Of a stretch of DNA of 64,000 nucleotides, positions 20,994 through 32,606 are shown one piece after another; positions within the stretch are counted from its first letter, which is position 1, and the number at the start of each line of letters is the position of its first letter. This DNA comes from Megaleporinus macrocephalus (lineage: Eukaryota; Chordata; Actinopteri; Characiformes; Anostomidae). The notes under the pieces were generated by a model. It did not search any database. It was not told where the DNA came from and was given only the letters and a program-made list of their open reading frames with translations. The DNA lies in assembly GCA_021613375.1 (NCBI GenBank), contig CM038714.1, forward strand, positions 40,444,623 to 40,508,622. The letters are read 5' to 3'. Made by a program: the position numbers and the translations under genes.

Positions 20994-23900
20994 CAAAGCA
21001 TATACATTTGTAAGATATTAACTTTTCTCAGAATTTCCTCATGTTTGTGATTAAGAATACATTCACATAAAAATATGAAATGTGTAAATACACTGAGCAA
21101 AAGTTAAGAAAATCTCCTCCCATCCTAGAAAGCTATTTAGCATCATGTGGTCACCAAGTTTTTTTTTCCTTCCTTCTCTAGCATGGTTCATACATGGAGG
21201 CTTTGTGTTATTACTCTGGAGAGTTTAGAGTGGAGGCTTTGCTTTTGCACACATTTGATGCTCTACAGTCCCACCTGAGCGGTTTAAAGGATGCTGCAGG
21301 CTTTTTTTTGTCTGAGGGAATCTAAACAGAGCATTTGAAAATTTGCTTTGCTGATGACATCATGTTCAGAACACAGCATTCATTAAAGGAACGATCGAAT
21401 TTACACAATTTACACTTATCCCAAACCTAGCTGATCAGCTAAGACATGTTTAGTGTTTGAAGTTTGCTTTTTAAAGTTCTGCCCTGGAGCTCTGAGGCTA
21501 GGAATGAAACATTATTAATAGTTATTAATAGTCAGCTATAATATAAATAAGTGCTATGGAAAGAATAGTTGACAGTGTTTCTGATAGTAACTAGACATCA
21601 GAGCTGTTTAATGCCTCTAAAAGCTTCCCCACGGAAAGATTTTACACAGAATGGTTATAAATATGCAATGTTTTACAAAAGTCTTGTGATACAGTTTTGA
21701 TCCACAGTGAATTTTTTATAATTTTTTTTATCATCAACATTAAAAAAAATTTTTTTAAAGATGTGGAGGTGTGCTGAGCATTTCGATAGTATACCAGAGC
21801 CACGAAAGGTGGCAGGAAGGCTGTGCTCTAGCCCTTCATGCTGACGACAGTCGTGAGTGATGGCGGGAGGAAGCTGTCAGCCACAAGAAACAGTGGGAGG
21901 CGATCAACAGACAACGGGAAGACGGGGACAGCCACAAGTGGGATGAGGACAGAGTCTGTGCTATCAGTCGCGTGTCCGACCCACACATACGCATCAAGGC
22001 CACTGCGTTATGACTGATGTTTGATCCCGGAGACATGCTGTGGAGCCAGGGCAGTGACCGGTGGGGGATATAGGTTCTCTTTTCTTCTTGGCACAGGTGC
22101 CCGCGCTATATTTAATGAGAGCCAGCTGATCCTGGATTGGGCTTTTGGAAGTGGAAGTATTGGAAGTATACAAAAGTATATGACTACCTTACAGCTAAAA
22201 CCGATCTACTGTGAAGATGTGCAAGTTCATGGTCAAGACTTAAGCTTGAATGAATTAAGACTAGAGCATAATGTAGAGAAGCCAATGCCTTTAAATTGGA
22301 ACTGCTTTATTGTTCAGAATAATCACAACTAGATATTTACCTCAGTTCATTCAGGTCCAGCTAATAGAGACTCACAATATACTGTTTGTTTGCCACGTCA
22401 TGATCTTGGCCTTTGCAACACTGATAGCACAGAAGGCTGTAACATGCAAATAAGACGTCTAAGCAATCTAAGTAAGTGTGCTATGACCATCCTGAGCCAG
22501 ATCACAGTACAAGATGAGTTTTCTGAAGAATCTATGTATTCATGTTATCCAATTAAAGAGAATTACTCCGCTCATGATGCTGTATGAGTGATTCATCCAT
22601 GCGTTTCTATTGCAAGGTGTACTTTACCTGGATATGTGTAGTAATAGAATCACAATGTGATATTTCATGTGCACAGAGATTCTAAGAGACTAATGAGTCT
22701 CACACACAGCATTCTCCTGTACCCATAATGCAGTTCTGCTCTACCACCCACCACCACACGGTGTATGTATGGTGTGTGAGGGAGTGCGTTTCCTCTGTGG
22801 TGTGCAGTGAGGGCAGGATTTAATGACTGTTTACAAGCTGCAGTGATGTGTGTTCAATGCACAGCTGTCAAAGCCCTGCCCAAGTCCTCATGGGATATCT
22901 GGGGATTCTCTGCTAGGAGCCAACTCATGAGTTGTGGATGAGGATAGGTGGATGGGTGGGGAGGGAGTGGGATGGACATGAATCGTAAAATCAGTCGGTC
23001 ATTTGTTAATCTTCTTAAAACTTAATTCAAAGTAGAAACAAACAATTTTTGATGTCTTTTTCTATTCACAAACTTTGTATTTTGTAAATACAAACACATT
23101 TGGTATTTGACACTGGGACAGAGGCATGTTTACCACGCTGTTACATCACCTTTCAGTCTCATTTGTGTCTGATGATGGTGGCATGCGGTCTGTACAGTGT
23201 TAATGAGTGCTACCTAACTTATATCACTCATTAGCCATACCAAGCTGGTGGCTCCAGTGCTAAATCTAAGTAGGTAAATGTCTAAACTGACTGACTGGAT
23301 GGAAAATGTACACATGACTTTTGGCCAAACTATTAAATGCTATACAGGAGTCTCAAAGCTGGCCAACTCTTGGAAGACGGGTCCTTAGCTCTATTTTATA
23401 TGGTATGCTTAAGGCAGCCAGTGGACTTGCACAGCTGGTATGTTTGCCTTGTGATGAGCAAAACATCCCACCATTAATACATGCGCGGTCAGCAACGACA
23501 AAGCACTTTATCAGGCTTTCTGTAGGCTTGCCAGCTATTTGATGTGATGCATTGTAAGCCTAATTTTATTTCTTTCTGGACTCCTATGTTCTTAGTTATG
23601 CTTACATAGACAACACATAAAAACACTCATTACTTTAATATTACTTTCATTTTCTAGTTTGTCTTTGAGAACGTAAAAAAAAAAAAAAGCAATTTAAATG
23701 AAATGTAAAGGAGGGTTCAAAAGCCTAAACCTCTCCTTGGCTTAAAAGCCTTTGTTCTTGCCTTTTAATGTGGCGCTTTCAGAAAGATTCACTCAGGACA
23801 TGAGATTATGAGTTGACGGATGGCGTCTGCAAGAGAGGCTGTTGTGCACTTTCTCAACTCTTTAAAAAACGAACACGTTCCTGCGAAAGAAAACAGCTCA

Positions 23901-23999
23901 GTGATGACATTACGCCCACTACCACTTCCTGTCTATTTTATGCATTATCTCCTTGACACCCATTATCGTCCCACATGAATGAATAATCTGCAATGAATA
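20994..23999. other. Long unassigned stretch with a GC-rich patch at 21820-22090
   Basis: About 270 bases at 21820-22090 are much richer in G+C than their surroundings and open in several frames. Neither strand gives a recognisable product. The plus-strand frame 22021-22332 continues out of the patch into AT-rich DNA, which argues against one exon. The start of a possible TTAA-type element (attaaaggaacgatcgaatt) is seen near 21384, but no matching end was found. Confidence 0.35.
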
Positions 24000-24130
24000 T
24001 CTAATGGCTCCTTTCTCTGCAGAGGCATCGCTCCATTCATCATTCGCTCTGAGTACAGAGGGAGTTAGGGGGCCAGCATGGAGACGGACTTTAATAAACA
24101 CACTACACGCCGTCGTCCGAGATGGGTAAA
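24000..24130. promoter_or_regulatory. Possible conserved non-coding element
   Basis: Non-repetitive sequence of mixed composition contains aatgaataatctgcaatgaa, several ATTCAT/ATGAAT cores and gagtacagagggagttaggg. It lacks the decay and low complexity of nearby DNA. This is an impression from texture only. Confidence 0.15.
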
Positions 24131-25770
24131 TGGGTACACACATACACAGGGAACACATTATTAACTTACACACACACACACACAGCCTAAAACTACCTTT
24201 GTTGGGTATTTCTATTAATACAATAACAATCAGAATGAAAGTTTTTGGCTCATAGGTTTTTTAGAATATCATTTTTAATGGTACCATATGCTCAAATGTG
24301 CCAAAATGTTTAATTTAATTAGTTTTTACTTAAACATCAGTGCTTTTGATTTCAAATATTTTGGTCATCTTTCTATGTCCAGGGTATAGAAACTTTAGAA
24401 CTGAAATAAAAATATATAAACATAATTTTAATTTTATTATAATTTTTAAATAATATTTTAGTCACCACAAAGACATATAAAACTAAAGACATATACAAAT
24501 ACACAAACATCAGTGTAAATTCTGATTATTATTATACTGGTTTGCCAACCACACATAATAACTACCTCAAAAAGATGATTAAAAACACATATACACCCCT
24601 TTAACCCCCTTCCCCCAACCCACCTCTCCCTTTCCCCCCTTGAGTCCCATTAAAATCTGTTCAGTGCTTTTCATCACTGGCCGGGGTGCGGCGGATCAGT
24701 GTTTGGGGACGCTGCTGGGTGTGAAAGTGTCATATCATTTCACTACGCAAATCAGCAAATGGGTGTGGGACAACCACCACCACCACCTGGACCCCCAACC
24801 AAACTGGCTAAAAATCCCCCACCCCCATCACAACATCCCCCACCAGCTCCATCTGTAACCAACACCCAGCAGGGCTAATTACAGCAGGACAAAAGGATGC
24901 TGGGGTTGCCATTTACAGTTACTCCTCCAATCAGTTCCTATACTGACAAATACTCATTAATCAACAAATCAAACTATTCCTCCTTCTTAAGTTCCTCCCT
25001 CTTTAAAGCAACTAACGATTATCTATATAATCAATTCGCTCAACACCTTTTGTTTGATTATTAACCTTATCTATTATGCTCTCTTCAGTTCCTCTTGATG
25101 TAACTATGAATTATTTTATGGTCTATTAATCTACCAAGTACTATCCGTTGAATTTGTTGACAGAACAACTAATACGATGTCAAATTAGAATCAAAGAGTA
25201 ATAAAATAAATTCTCTCTTGGACACAACTAACAATTCCTATAACTAAATAAGCCAACAGATACAATTACTAATCAAAGCAAAGCACTATGCCTTCTTCAG
25301 CTGCTGCCATCACTCTAAGACTGTGATCTTAACAGCCTACTACATACTGCGAGTGTGACCAAAAGTAGTAAGTAGTATATAACCAATAGCCAGCCAGTAC
25401 GCTAAAGATACCTCTATGATGTCCTGCCCTGGAAAAACATTCCAATAGATGGGCAGAGATGTGATGTGTTGCATCCTTAAATGATATGTGGTTTTGGAGA
25501 GCATAACCACTGACGTAACCAGTGAGTCAGATTTTCCAGACATTAATAACAGAAAAATGAAAGAAATTGGTCCAAATGCTGCTGCCTTCCCCCCCAGTTT
25601 CCTCTGCTGATCTTGAGCTGAGTTTGCTCCCTCCATCTACTAATTAAGATAACAGGGTTAAAACATTACTTAGTAAAACTGATCTTGGTTGAGCAATCTG
25701 CTCAGCATTGGCTTTTCAGGGTGGAGTTACACTGCATAGTTTTTCATATTCATAACATTCACTACTAATT
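24131..25770. other. Unassigned sequence with C-rich segment
   Basis: Short CA runs at 24138-24185, AT-rich DNA, and a CCC-rich stretch 24600-24860. The stretch includes a (CAC)n patch that translates as poly-His in the frame 24640-24858. No gene supported. Confidence 0.4.
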
Positions 25771-25992
25771 CGATTCAAGAGTTGTATTGTCATATGCACA
25801 GCAGAAACAGACAGTTACACTGTACAATGAAATTCTTACTTTGGTGTTCCTCCATTCACCAATAGATAAAGATAAGAAAAAAGAAATAATAAAAAATAGA
25901 TACAAAATATATAAAGTATAATATTATAAGTTGAAGTAAATAAAATTAAAGTATTTTTTTTCTTTTTTATAATTAAAAATAAAAAAAAAAAA
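25771..25992 (-). mobile_element. 3' end of a fish retroposon plus A/T-rich tail
   Basis: The bases gattcaagagttgtattgtc through acactgtacaatgaaattct resemble the 3' ends of L2/Rex-type LINE-derived repeats common in fish (reverse sense: '..aagaatttcattgtacagtg..aataaa-ctcttgaatc'). An A-rich, simple-sequence region follows to 25992. Family name is by recollection only. Confidence 0.4.
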
Positions 25993-26391
25993 GGATTGGG
26001 GGTACAAAAAAATCAAAACATCTCACAATATATTTCACGATTCTCAAAAACTCGATTTTTAATGAACAGTTTACAATCAAAGATTTGTGGCAGTAAGTGG
26101 CTCATTTCTTGTTGTGTTTAAAGCCCTGACTGCTAGACAGCAGTGTTCTTCACCATTAGACGCCTCCACTCCACCATTAACAAGCAGCTTAAGGGTGCAC
26201 CACTATGTTAGCGTTAGCAAACATATGTATATGAATTATTATTATTATTATTTGTTTACTACGACAGTTCTCTTAAAATTAGTTTTTCACAATTCACAGT
26301 ATATCACCTTGCTTACAGTATTACATTATATTGCAACATATCACATTATAACTTATATGTTTTGGTAAGTTTTTACCAATACACATCTCTA
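25993..26391 (-). mobile_element. GTGTATTGG-type miniature transposon, copy 1 (reverse)
   Basis: Its reverse complement starts agagatgtgtattggtaaaa and shares ordered blocks with the element at 55269-55646: gctgcttgttaatg.tggagtggag, aacactgc, and tttaaacacaaca. The opposite end is ggattgggggtac. About 399 bp, non-coding. The frame 26087-26368 is internal and has no transposase motif. It directly abuts the retroposon tail on its left. Confidence 0.7.
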
Positions 26392-28084
26392 CAGCTTGTA
26401 GCTCATATGACCATATGACCATTCAATTACAACGAAAACACACGTTTTTTTGGGATTCAGTTCAATGTTCCAATCCAAAGCTGAACGTTTGTGGCTAAGG
26501 AGAAGGATAGAAAACAACATCCTGCCCTGCTTTATGGTGGAGGTGTTTTTTAAAAGCTATACAGGCACAGATCTTGGCTAAAATATAAACTGTTTAAAAT
26601 ATAAAATATAAAGTGTTTCAGCCTCAAATGCAGAAAAACAGCTGGCAGCAGTTGCTAAGCACTGAATGGACGGCTGAGAGAAATGGGGTAGGTTGTGTGA
26701 TGGCTCTGCTGGGGTTAGTTGCTGATGTTGGCGTGCTAGTTGTGCCCCTGTGCTGTAGTACGGTACATGGCTTGTGTGCTGGATACTGTTTAGTATACTA
26801 TTGCAGTGTACAGTATATACTGGAGCAGTGTGCAGTCAGTACACAGTACAGCCACAGCAACGAGCCATTTCTTCTTGTTCTGTTGCCCCCTACGCTTCAT
26901 GTAATATACTGTAATCAGAGTATTACAGAGCACTGCTGTGTATTACTAAACATGTCAAGACCTTTAAAAAAAATAATAAATAATAACACAATTAATAAAA
27001 CAGAAAAAGACTGTACTCCATTACTGCTGTATGATATTTACACTCCTTAACTTGAGAAGTACTTGTACAATGGCCAACAGCATCCCATATGATAGTATGG
27101 CCTTTAACATATGTGGTTGTTTATAATGCCTTCCAGTTTTACAGAAAACTATTGTCTTATTTTGTACTTCATTGTTTACTATACTGTTCAATGTTTATTG
27201 TGGAGCTACAGCTGAATCGAGATACTGCCAATGGTCTAAAGTGGCAATAAAGAAATGTGAACACTGAATGATACTTGTCTAAATTACTGAGTGCGTGTGT
27301 ACAGGAGTTGTGTGAGTGTACGAGAGCTGTGGGTTTGGAATGCAAAGCAGATACGAAAGGCATTTTAAAAATCTGAGGTATACAGAACAGTGTGCTGCTT
27401 GTATTGCAGGCGCTTGGACTGGTGAACAACAACAACACTTCAAGCAAAAATAAGAAAACGTACAAATAAAGGTGTCAGAGTGATGCCTTCGGATTTTCTA
27501 ACGAATCATGTAGGCTTGTTGAGTGAATCTGATGTAGTTTCCAATTCCCAGCCCACTCAGTATGATATATATGGAAACTAAGCTGTAAAAACAGTCCATT
27601 TTAATGTATTTACACATATTTGGCTATTGAGTCTACAGCAGCTTAGCAGTGTCTACGCGTGCTGAAGGTATATAGAGTGTTTCAGCCTCAAATTTTGAAT
27701 AAGCACACAGCAGAGCAACAGTCATCAACACATCTCTCTCTATTAGGCACATTAACAAAAACAGTTCTAAAAAACAAAGAAAGACTATATATCATGAGAT
27801 ATGTGAATATCATGAGTGGATATCACCTTCACTCTATAACAATTTATGGTTTCTTCCTAGAACATCTAACATTCTTTACACCTTCCTTTGAAAAGTGGTT
27901 CTCCCATAGCACTGCTCAAAGAACACATTGTGGAACCTTTTTTTAAGGGTCTAAGCACAGATGGATCATTACAGGAGCAACAATTAAGATAACAATACAC
28001 AAAGATTCGTTTAAATGATTCTAAAGCTAACTAGAATGATGAACAGAACTGAATTGTTTTGACAGGATATGAATGACGTGTATG
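26392..28084. other. Unassigned sequence
   Basis: Read on both strands without recognising a gene. The 145-codon frame at 26613-27050(+) includes A-rich low-complexity sequence, has no domain and no splice signals, and is considered chance. Confidence 0.35.
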
Positions 28085-28432
28085 TTTTAGGTTGCAGAAG
28101 TGCGCATGTTAACCAGCTAGGCCTGGTCCTGTCTCATAATAGCACTTTCTCTGAAGCGTTAGACCTTCAATCCAACATGACTGAAGAAGAAGCAACACAT
28201 TTTAAAGCAAAGAAAACATGGAAGCAGCAAAACGAGGGTTAACGTTGCCATTGCTGTCCACCACTGGAGACAGCTCTCAGTGAGTAAAGCGAGAACGTTT
28301 GATGTTGAACTTCTCCAGTGATTCTTCAGACTGGTATGTAAAGGGAGGGAGGAGCGAAGAGGGCGGAGGAGGAACTTCATGGAGTATGGATTCAATAGAC
28401 TGCATCAACATACATATTGCTCATTTAAAAAC
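28085..28432 (+). mobile_element. TTAA-family miniature transposon, internally deleted copy E
   Basis: It carries gttaaccagctaggcctgg from the left part of the family and the ccactggaga / gtgagtaaag / agactggtatgtaaa blocks from the right part. It ends in catacatattgctcatttaa, a degenerate right terminus. Total ~350 bp, so the middle is shortened compared with the 625-bp copy. Confidence 0.65.
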
Positions 28433-28467
28433 TATCAGACTCTTCGACTCCTCCCAGTGGAGCCTGC

Positions 28468-28509
28468 CTATCTATCTATCTATCTATCCATCTATCTATC
28501 TATCTATCC

Positions 28510-28541
<32 letters not shown>
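28468..28541. repeat. (CTAT)n microsatellite with CCAT interruptions
   Basis: About eighteen tetranucleotide units, two of them CCAT. Confidence 0.95.
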
Positions 28542-28542
<1 letters not shown>

Positions 28543-28894
28543 ATTAACGTTTGTAGTGCCATGCAGAGGCCAAAAAGACGTTAAACAAGTCGTTTACATG
28601 AGCTGCCAGTAAACTAATGTTCTACACTAGCCTCATAACTCCACTGCACAAGCTAAAGAAACTCACTTTTGACCCCAAACACGTTCTTGGATGTTCTACC
28701 ACTTTGGGTGGTTTGGTGTAAATTTGATTTCTGACCAGATATTCACTTTAACCACAAGCCAGAGGAGACAGATAAAGGATAGAGGGATGGTGTTTTAGAA
28801 ATGAATGCAGCAGTACGTCATTCTAGGCTGCTGTAGGAATCTCCTCCATTGTCCACTAAAAACTCTCATCTCTGTTCTCTCCCTCTCTCTCTCC
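28542..28894. other. Unassigned sequence
   Basis: Nothing recognised apart from a CT-rich run at 28877-28895. Confidence 0.4.
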
Positions 28895-29065
28895 GTTTCT
28901 CCTGCATAATTACGCTCACGGTTCTAAAGAACAGGCCCTTTAAAGCAGGCAGGAATTGTAAATGAGTGTGGATTGATTGGACTCTGTGCGGCGTAATTGA
29001 TCTCTCGTTCTTCTGTTAGCCCTGTGTCTCTCTGCTCCACTCATGAATATTAAACACAACGATAG
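28895..29065. promoter_or_regulatory. Possible conserved non-coding element
   Basis: Non-repetitive sequence with several homeodomain-type cores (gcataattacgc, ggcgtaattgatc, gattgattgg) and a caggccctttaaagcagg palindromic core. It lies just before a GA microsatellite. Regulatory function is a guess from composition. Confidence 0.2.
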
Positions 29066-29097
29066 GAGGATGAAAGCTGCTGAAGTTTGGCAGCTTA

Positions 29098-29123
29098 TAG
29101 ACAGACAGACGGGGGGTAGAGAC

Positions 29124-29154
<31 letters not shown>

Positions 29155-29165
29155 AAGAAATGATC
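29098..29165. repeat. (GACA)/(GA)n microsatellite
   Basis: Short GACA units followed by GA runs. Frames across both strands (Arg-Glu or Ser-Leu rich) are artefacts. Confidence 0.85.
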
Positions 29166-32043
29166 AAAGACGGAGAGAAGGGATGCAGAGAGAAGGCGAG
29201 GAAAAGAAAGATAGACAAAGCGATGAGATAAAGGAGGCAGAGGATATATATATTGGATGTATATTAAAAAAAAAACAGTACAATTACAGCACAACACTTC
29301 TTCTTTATTCCTATTTAGCGCCACATGCTACCTTCTTTGGAAACGGGGTTGTAGAGAACACTATGCCACCCAGTGTTCTGACTTGTTAAGAGGAACTTCT
29401 GGGCTTTTGCAAGGGCTTCTCAGAAGGACACAGTGTTCTTACGCAGAGGGCGGAAAGGCTAAAGCTATCAAACCCTGCCTTTCTCTTCTGGGAGTGTTCA
29501 AATTCCTCTCATGTTTTTCAAATGTGAATTGAAAACACCAAATTTCTGCTTTCTGACACAGATATGGAGCGCCCCGCAGTTTTAATGACCCCACCCACAG
29601 CGGGCCGCGATTACTCCTGCGCCAAAAACAGTGAAAACGAACACTGCGAAAATAAACAGCCCAGAAACCCCCTGAACGAAACTCGCACACACACACACGT
29701 CCACAGGTTTGTCTTTATACAACATCAGGACGTGGAGTTAAACACATTCCATATGTATACATGAAGTTACGGCCCTGCAAAAAGATCACTTCACAGCAGA
29801 AGTACGTATTTGTGATTGTATGGCTCGTATTGCTGCTGTTGGAACTTTGCATTTCCACTTTGTCCACCTTTCTTTCCTTACTAAATTTGAAAATGTCCTG
29901 CTCTTTACCAAACACCAATATTTAATGATGAATGGACCAATAGAAAAACTCAAAAACTACAAAAATATACTTCCGTTCAACATCCTTTTAAAATAAAGAA
30001 CATTGTTCCTGTTCCTACAGGATTACAAATTTGGACACAAGGTTTTGCTTTGCCATAATATGTAATAATATGACCCATATGAACAGCATATATGCAAGTG
30101 CCTATATGTAATAGGTAACTAACATCTCCATTTTTTCTCAATTTGTATTTATTTGCATCATTGGAACTCAACAACGGTGCAGTACATCATGACAAAATAA
30201 TATCACAACAACAACAACAATATATCATATTTAGAAGCCTATATGTAATATATTCCATGTATATTCTATAAATGTAGGTATGAAAAAGTATAACTACCTA
30301 TATGTATTTAGAGTTCTAACCAAAACCTTCAAAATCAAATAAAACCCTGCTTTACTCTGGTTTTCTTGCTAAATCAGAACGCATATGTCTTAAGAATGTA
30401 CAAAAACGAGTATGCGCAGCACGGATCTGCAGGAGGTGGAGTTACAACAATAGAGTCTTTCTTGTCTGAAGTGACTAGACTAAGTGATGCCTCTTTCATT
30501 AACCACATCAGATGGTTTTGTGGCCATTCAGTTTGGAGACGCTGCATGTCAAGCTGTCCAGATGGCTAACTGCCTGCTTAGAGTGTTTCATGGGCTGCTT
30601 CAGATTGGACACCATGATGATCATAACTGGCAATTTTCCAGAGAAGCATTCACACTGCATTTCATGTTTACCTCAAGCGGTGAGCAAGATGACAACATTT
30701 GATCATTATTGCGACCAATTATACCACAACAGGCAAAATTACATTATATGGGCAATATGATGATGTGAGAATACTGAACTACGATTTAGACCAATCACCA
30801 ACCAACTTCTCTTGTTGTTTACAACGTGTATCAACTTCTAAACAACAATATCCAGTACAGTTCTTAAATGCAAACCTAATTAATATAATTATGAGATACA
30901 ATATAGTCGCCGCACTACATGCTTGAACCTTAAAAACATCAATTATTATAATCTTTATTGTGTTCCCTCCGTGAGAACGTCATCTAAAGGGCTCGATTTG
31001 GGCTGAATCTCAAAAGCTTCCATGGAGTGCATTATGTAAGTCATGAAATAGTGACATCTACACCCAAACAGTGCACTAAAAAAGAACCAGCTGGGATGGA
31101 GCACTGTTCTCATGAATAGAAGGTGTGGTAAGTGGAAAAGAATTTGTTGGAATTGTATTTTATTCGGGGCAGCCTCCGAATTAAGCTGCCAAGTACATTC
31201 AGCTGACTGTCATTTATTCCTCTCAGCACGTTTTAATATAGGAAAATACTCTGCTGTGTCTGTCTTAAAGCTTCTACTTGGCTCCTGGCTATTTTACAAG
31301 TTTAATGATGTTTATTATGCTTACCTAATGGCATGTGACTGTATTATTAGTGGAGCTGGTCTCTGTTGGTAGAGCCTTTATTCACTGATGGTCCTTCACT
31401 ACTGCTGCCTGCTGTAGGAGAATGGGCATCTTACAATCCCACTAAACTTGTATGTACTGCTATGAGAAGCTGTGGAGAACTGCTAGATGGTGTGTGAAAG
31501 AGATGGCCCTGTTTTAAAGGAGACTAGTGCAAAGTAACGTGACTCACTGGGACGTCCCTGCATAGAAAATAACAGACTTTATAACACAATGTACAAGGCA
31601 AGGTTGGAAGGCTTGCAGGCAACAGTGGGAAAAGCTTTTACTTTGCATCATTGCTTTGGCAGGGATGGAACTATTTGAACCCTGGACCAGTTGAAATTTT
31701 GGTCCGACCCAAATACAGCCTGAACAAGTTCGTAACCAACTTGTCCAAAAGTGACTCATACTAGACCATCACTGCCCAGACTCTGATATTTTAAATGATC
31801 GTGTTTGGCTAAAGTACTGTAGAAGTAAATATAAAAATATGATCTAAAATATCAGCTTATTTTAGAGTTTTTTGACACTCAAGCTCTAATGGGTAGCTAT
31901 ATCACAAACCTTTGTTTTGGCTAACAAGGACCTGTGCATAGTTGTCATGAACAAGAATATCCAAACTTGCTCTAGGAGGAGCTACATGTGAGGTAAGGTA
32001 AATTACAGTGTGGTGATAAGTTCTTAGGTCACGTGGTAGACAG
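29166..32043. other. Unassigned sequence, no supported gene
   Basis: Many overlapping short frames on both strands (29183-29765, 30366-30926, 31112-31372 and others), none with a domain or consistent splice sites. The frame beginning MERPAVLM at 29564 is GC-rich at first but runs into a CA microsatellite. A (CAA)n run lies at about 30203-30221. Around 31000-31080, the blocks gtgcattatgtaagtcatga and aacagtgcact resemble a common fish repeat ('..agtgcactatgtag..'). Confidence 0.35.
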
Positions 32044-32047
32044 TTAA

Positions 32048-32602
32048 AGGAATGGTTTACCGAAAAACTTAAGTTTCCACTCAAGCTAGATAAATTTGTT
32101 TCTACAGTAAGCACTAGAGCCAACGCTAGAACTCGCCAACCTAAAGAGCTCTAATTGTTCCTGTAAAAACAGCACCAAAACCTCTTCACCTTGCTCAAAC
32201 TTCAAAGTCTTCATTGACTTTGTGATGTGATTTAGGACACTATACAACCGTGAACTGCACAACTGAACAAAATTGTGGGGAGGCACTCAAAAACATGAAG
32301 ACATTTTAATGGATACCAGCCTTGATGATGTTTGAATTGGCTGCTTTTTATCCTGTTTTATTCATTTTTATAGCTCGTTGTAAGTTATACTGTGCAGCAA
32401 ACCACATTGGCATGTGTGGATGTGGTTTGAGAAGCCTTGGTCGTGTATTTTTGCAGAAAGGATTTGGGCTACTTGTGTTTTGGTGTGAGTTATATACATT
32501 AGCCTCATACAGTTGGAATCTAAAGACGTACCCCAAACAAAGATCAACCACATCTGGATAAGTGGGTAAATTGGGTGAATTAGATTTTCCTCAAACTATT
32601 CT
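32048..32602 (+). mobile_element. Second TTAA-flanked miniature element
   Basis: TTAA sits immediately outside both ends (32044-32047, 32603-32606). The left end AGGAATGGTTT pairs with the right end AAACTATTCT with one gap and one mismatch. The interior (~555 bp) is non-coding. It differs in sequence from the family at 14 kb. The opposed frames at 32322-32561 lie in it and are not genes. Confidence 0.5.
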
Positions 32603-32606
32603 TTAA

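Noticed and set aside
22021..22332. 103-codon plus-strand frame starting in a GC-rich patch
   Set aside because: Base composition changes abruptly inside the frame, which is not expected of one exon, and no family is recognised.
26613..27050. 145-codon plus-strand frame with Cys/Val-rich start
   Set aside because: It runs into AAT/AAA low-complexity sequence, shows no motif and has no flanking splice structure.
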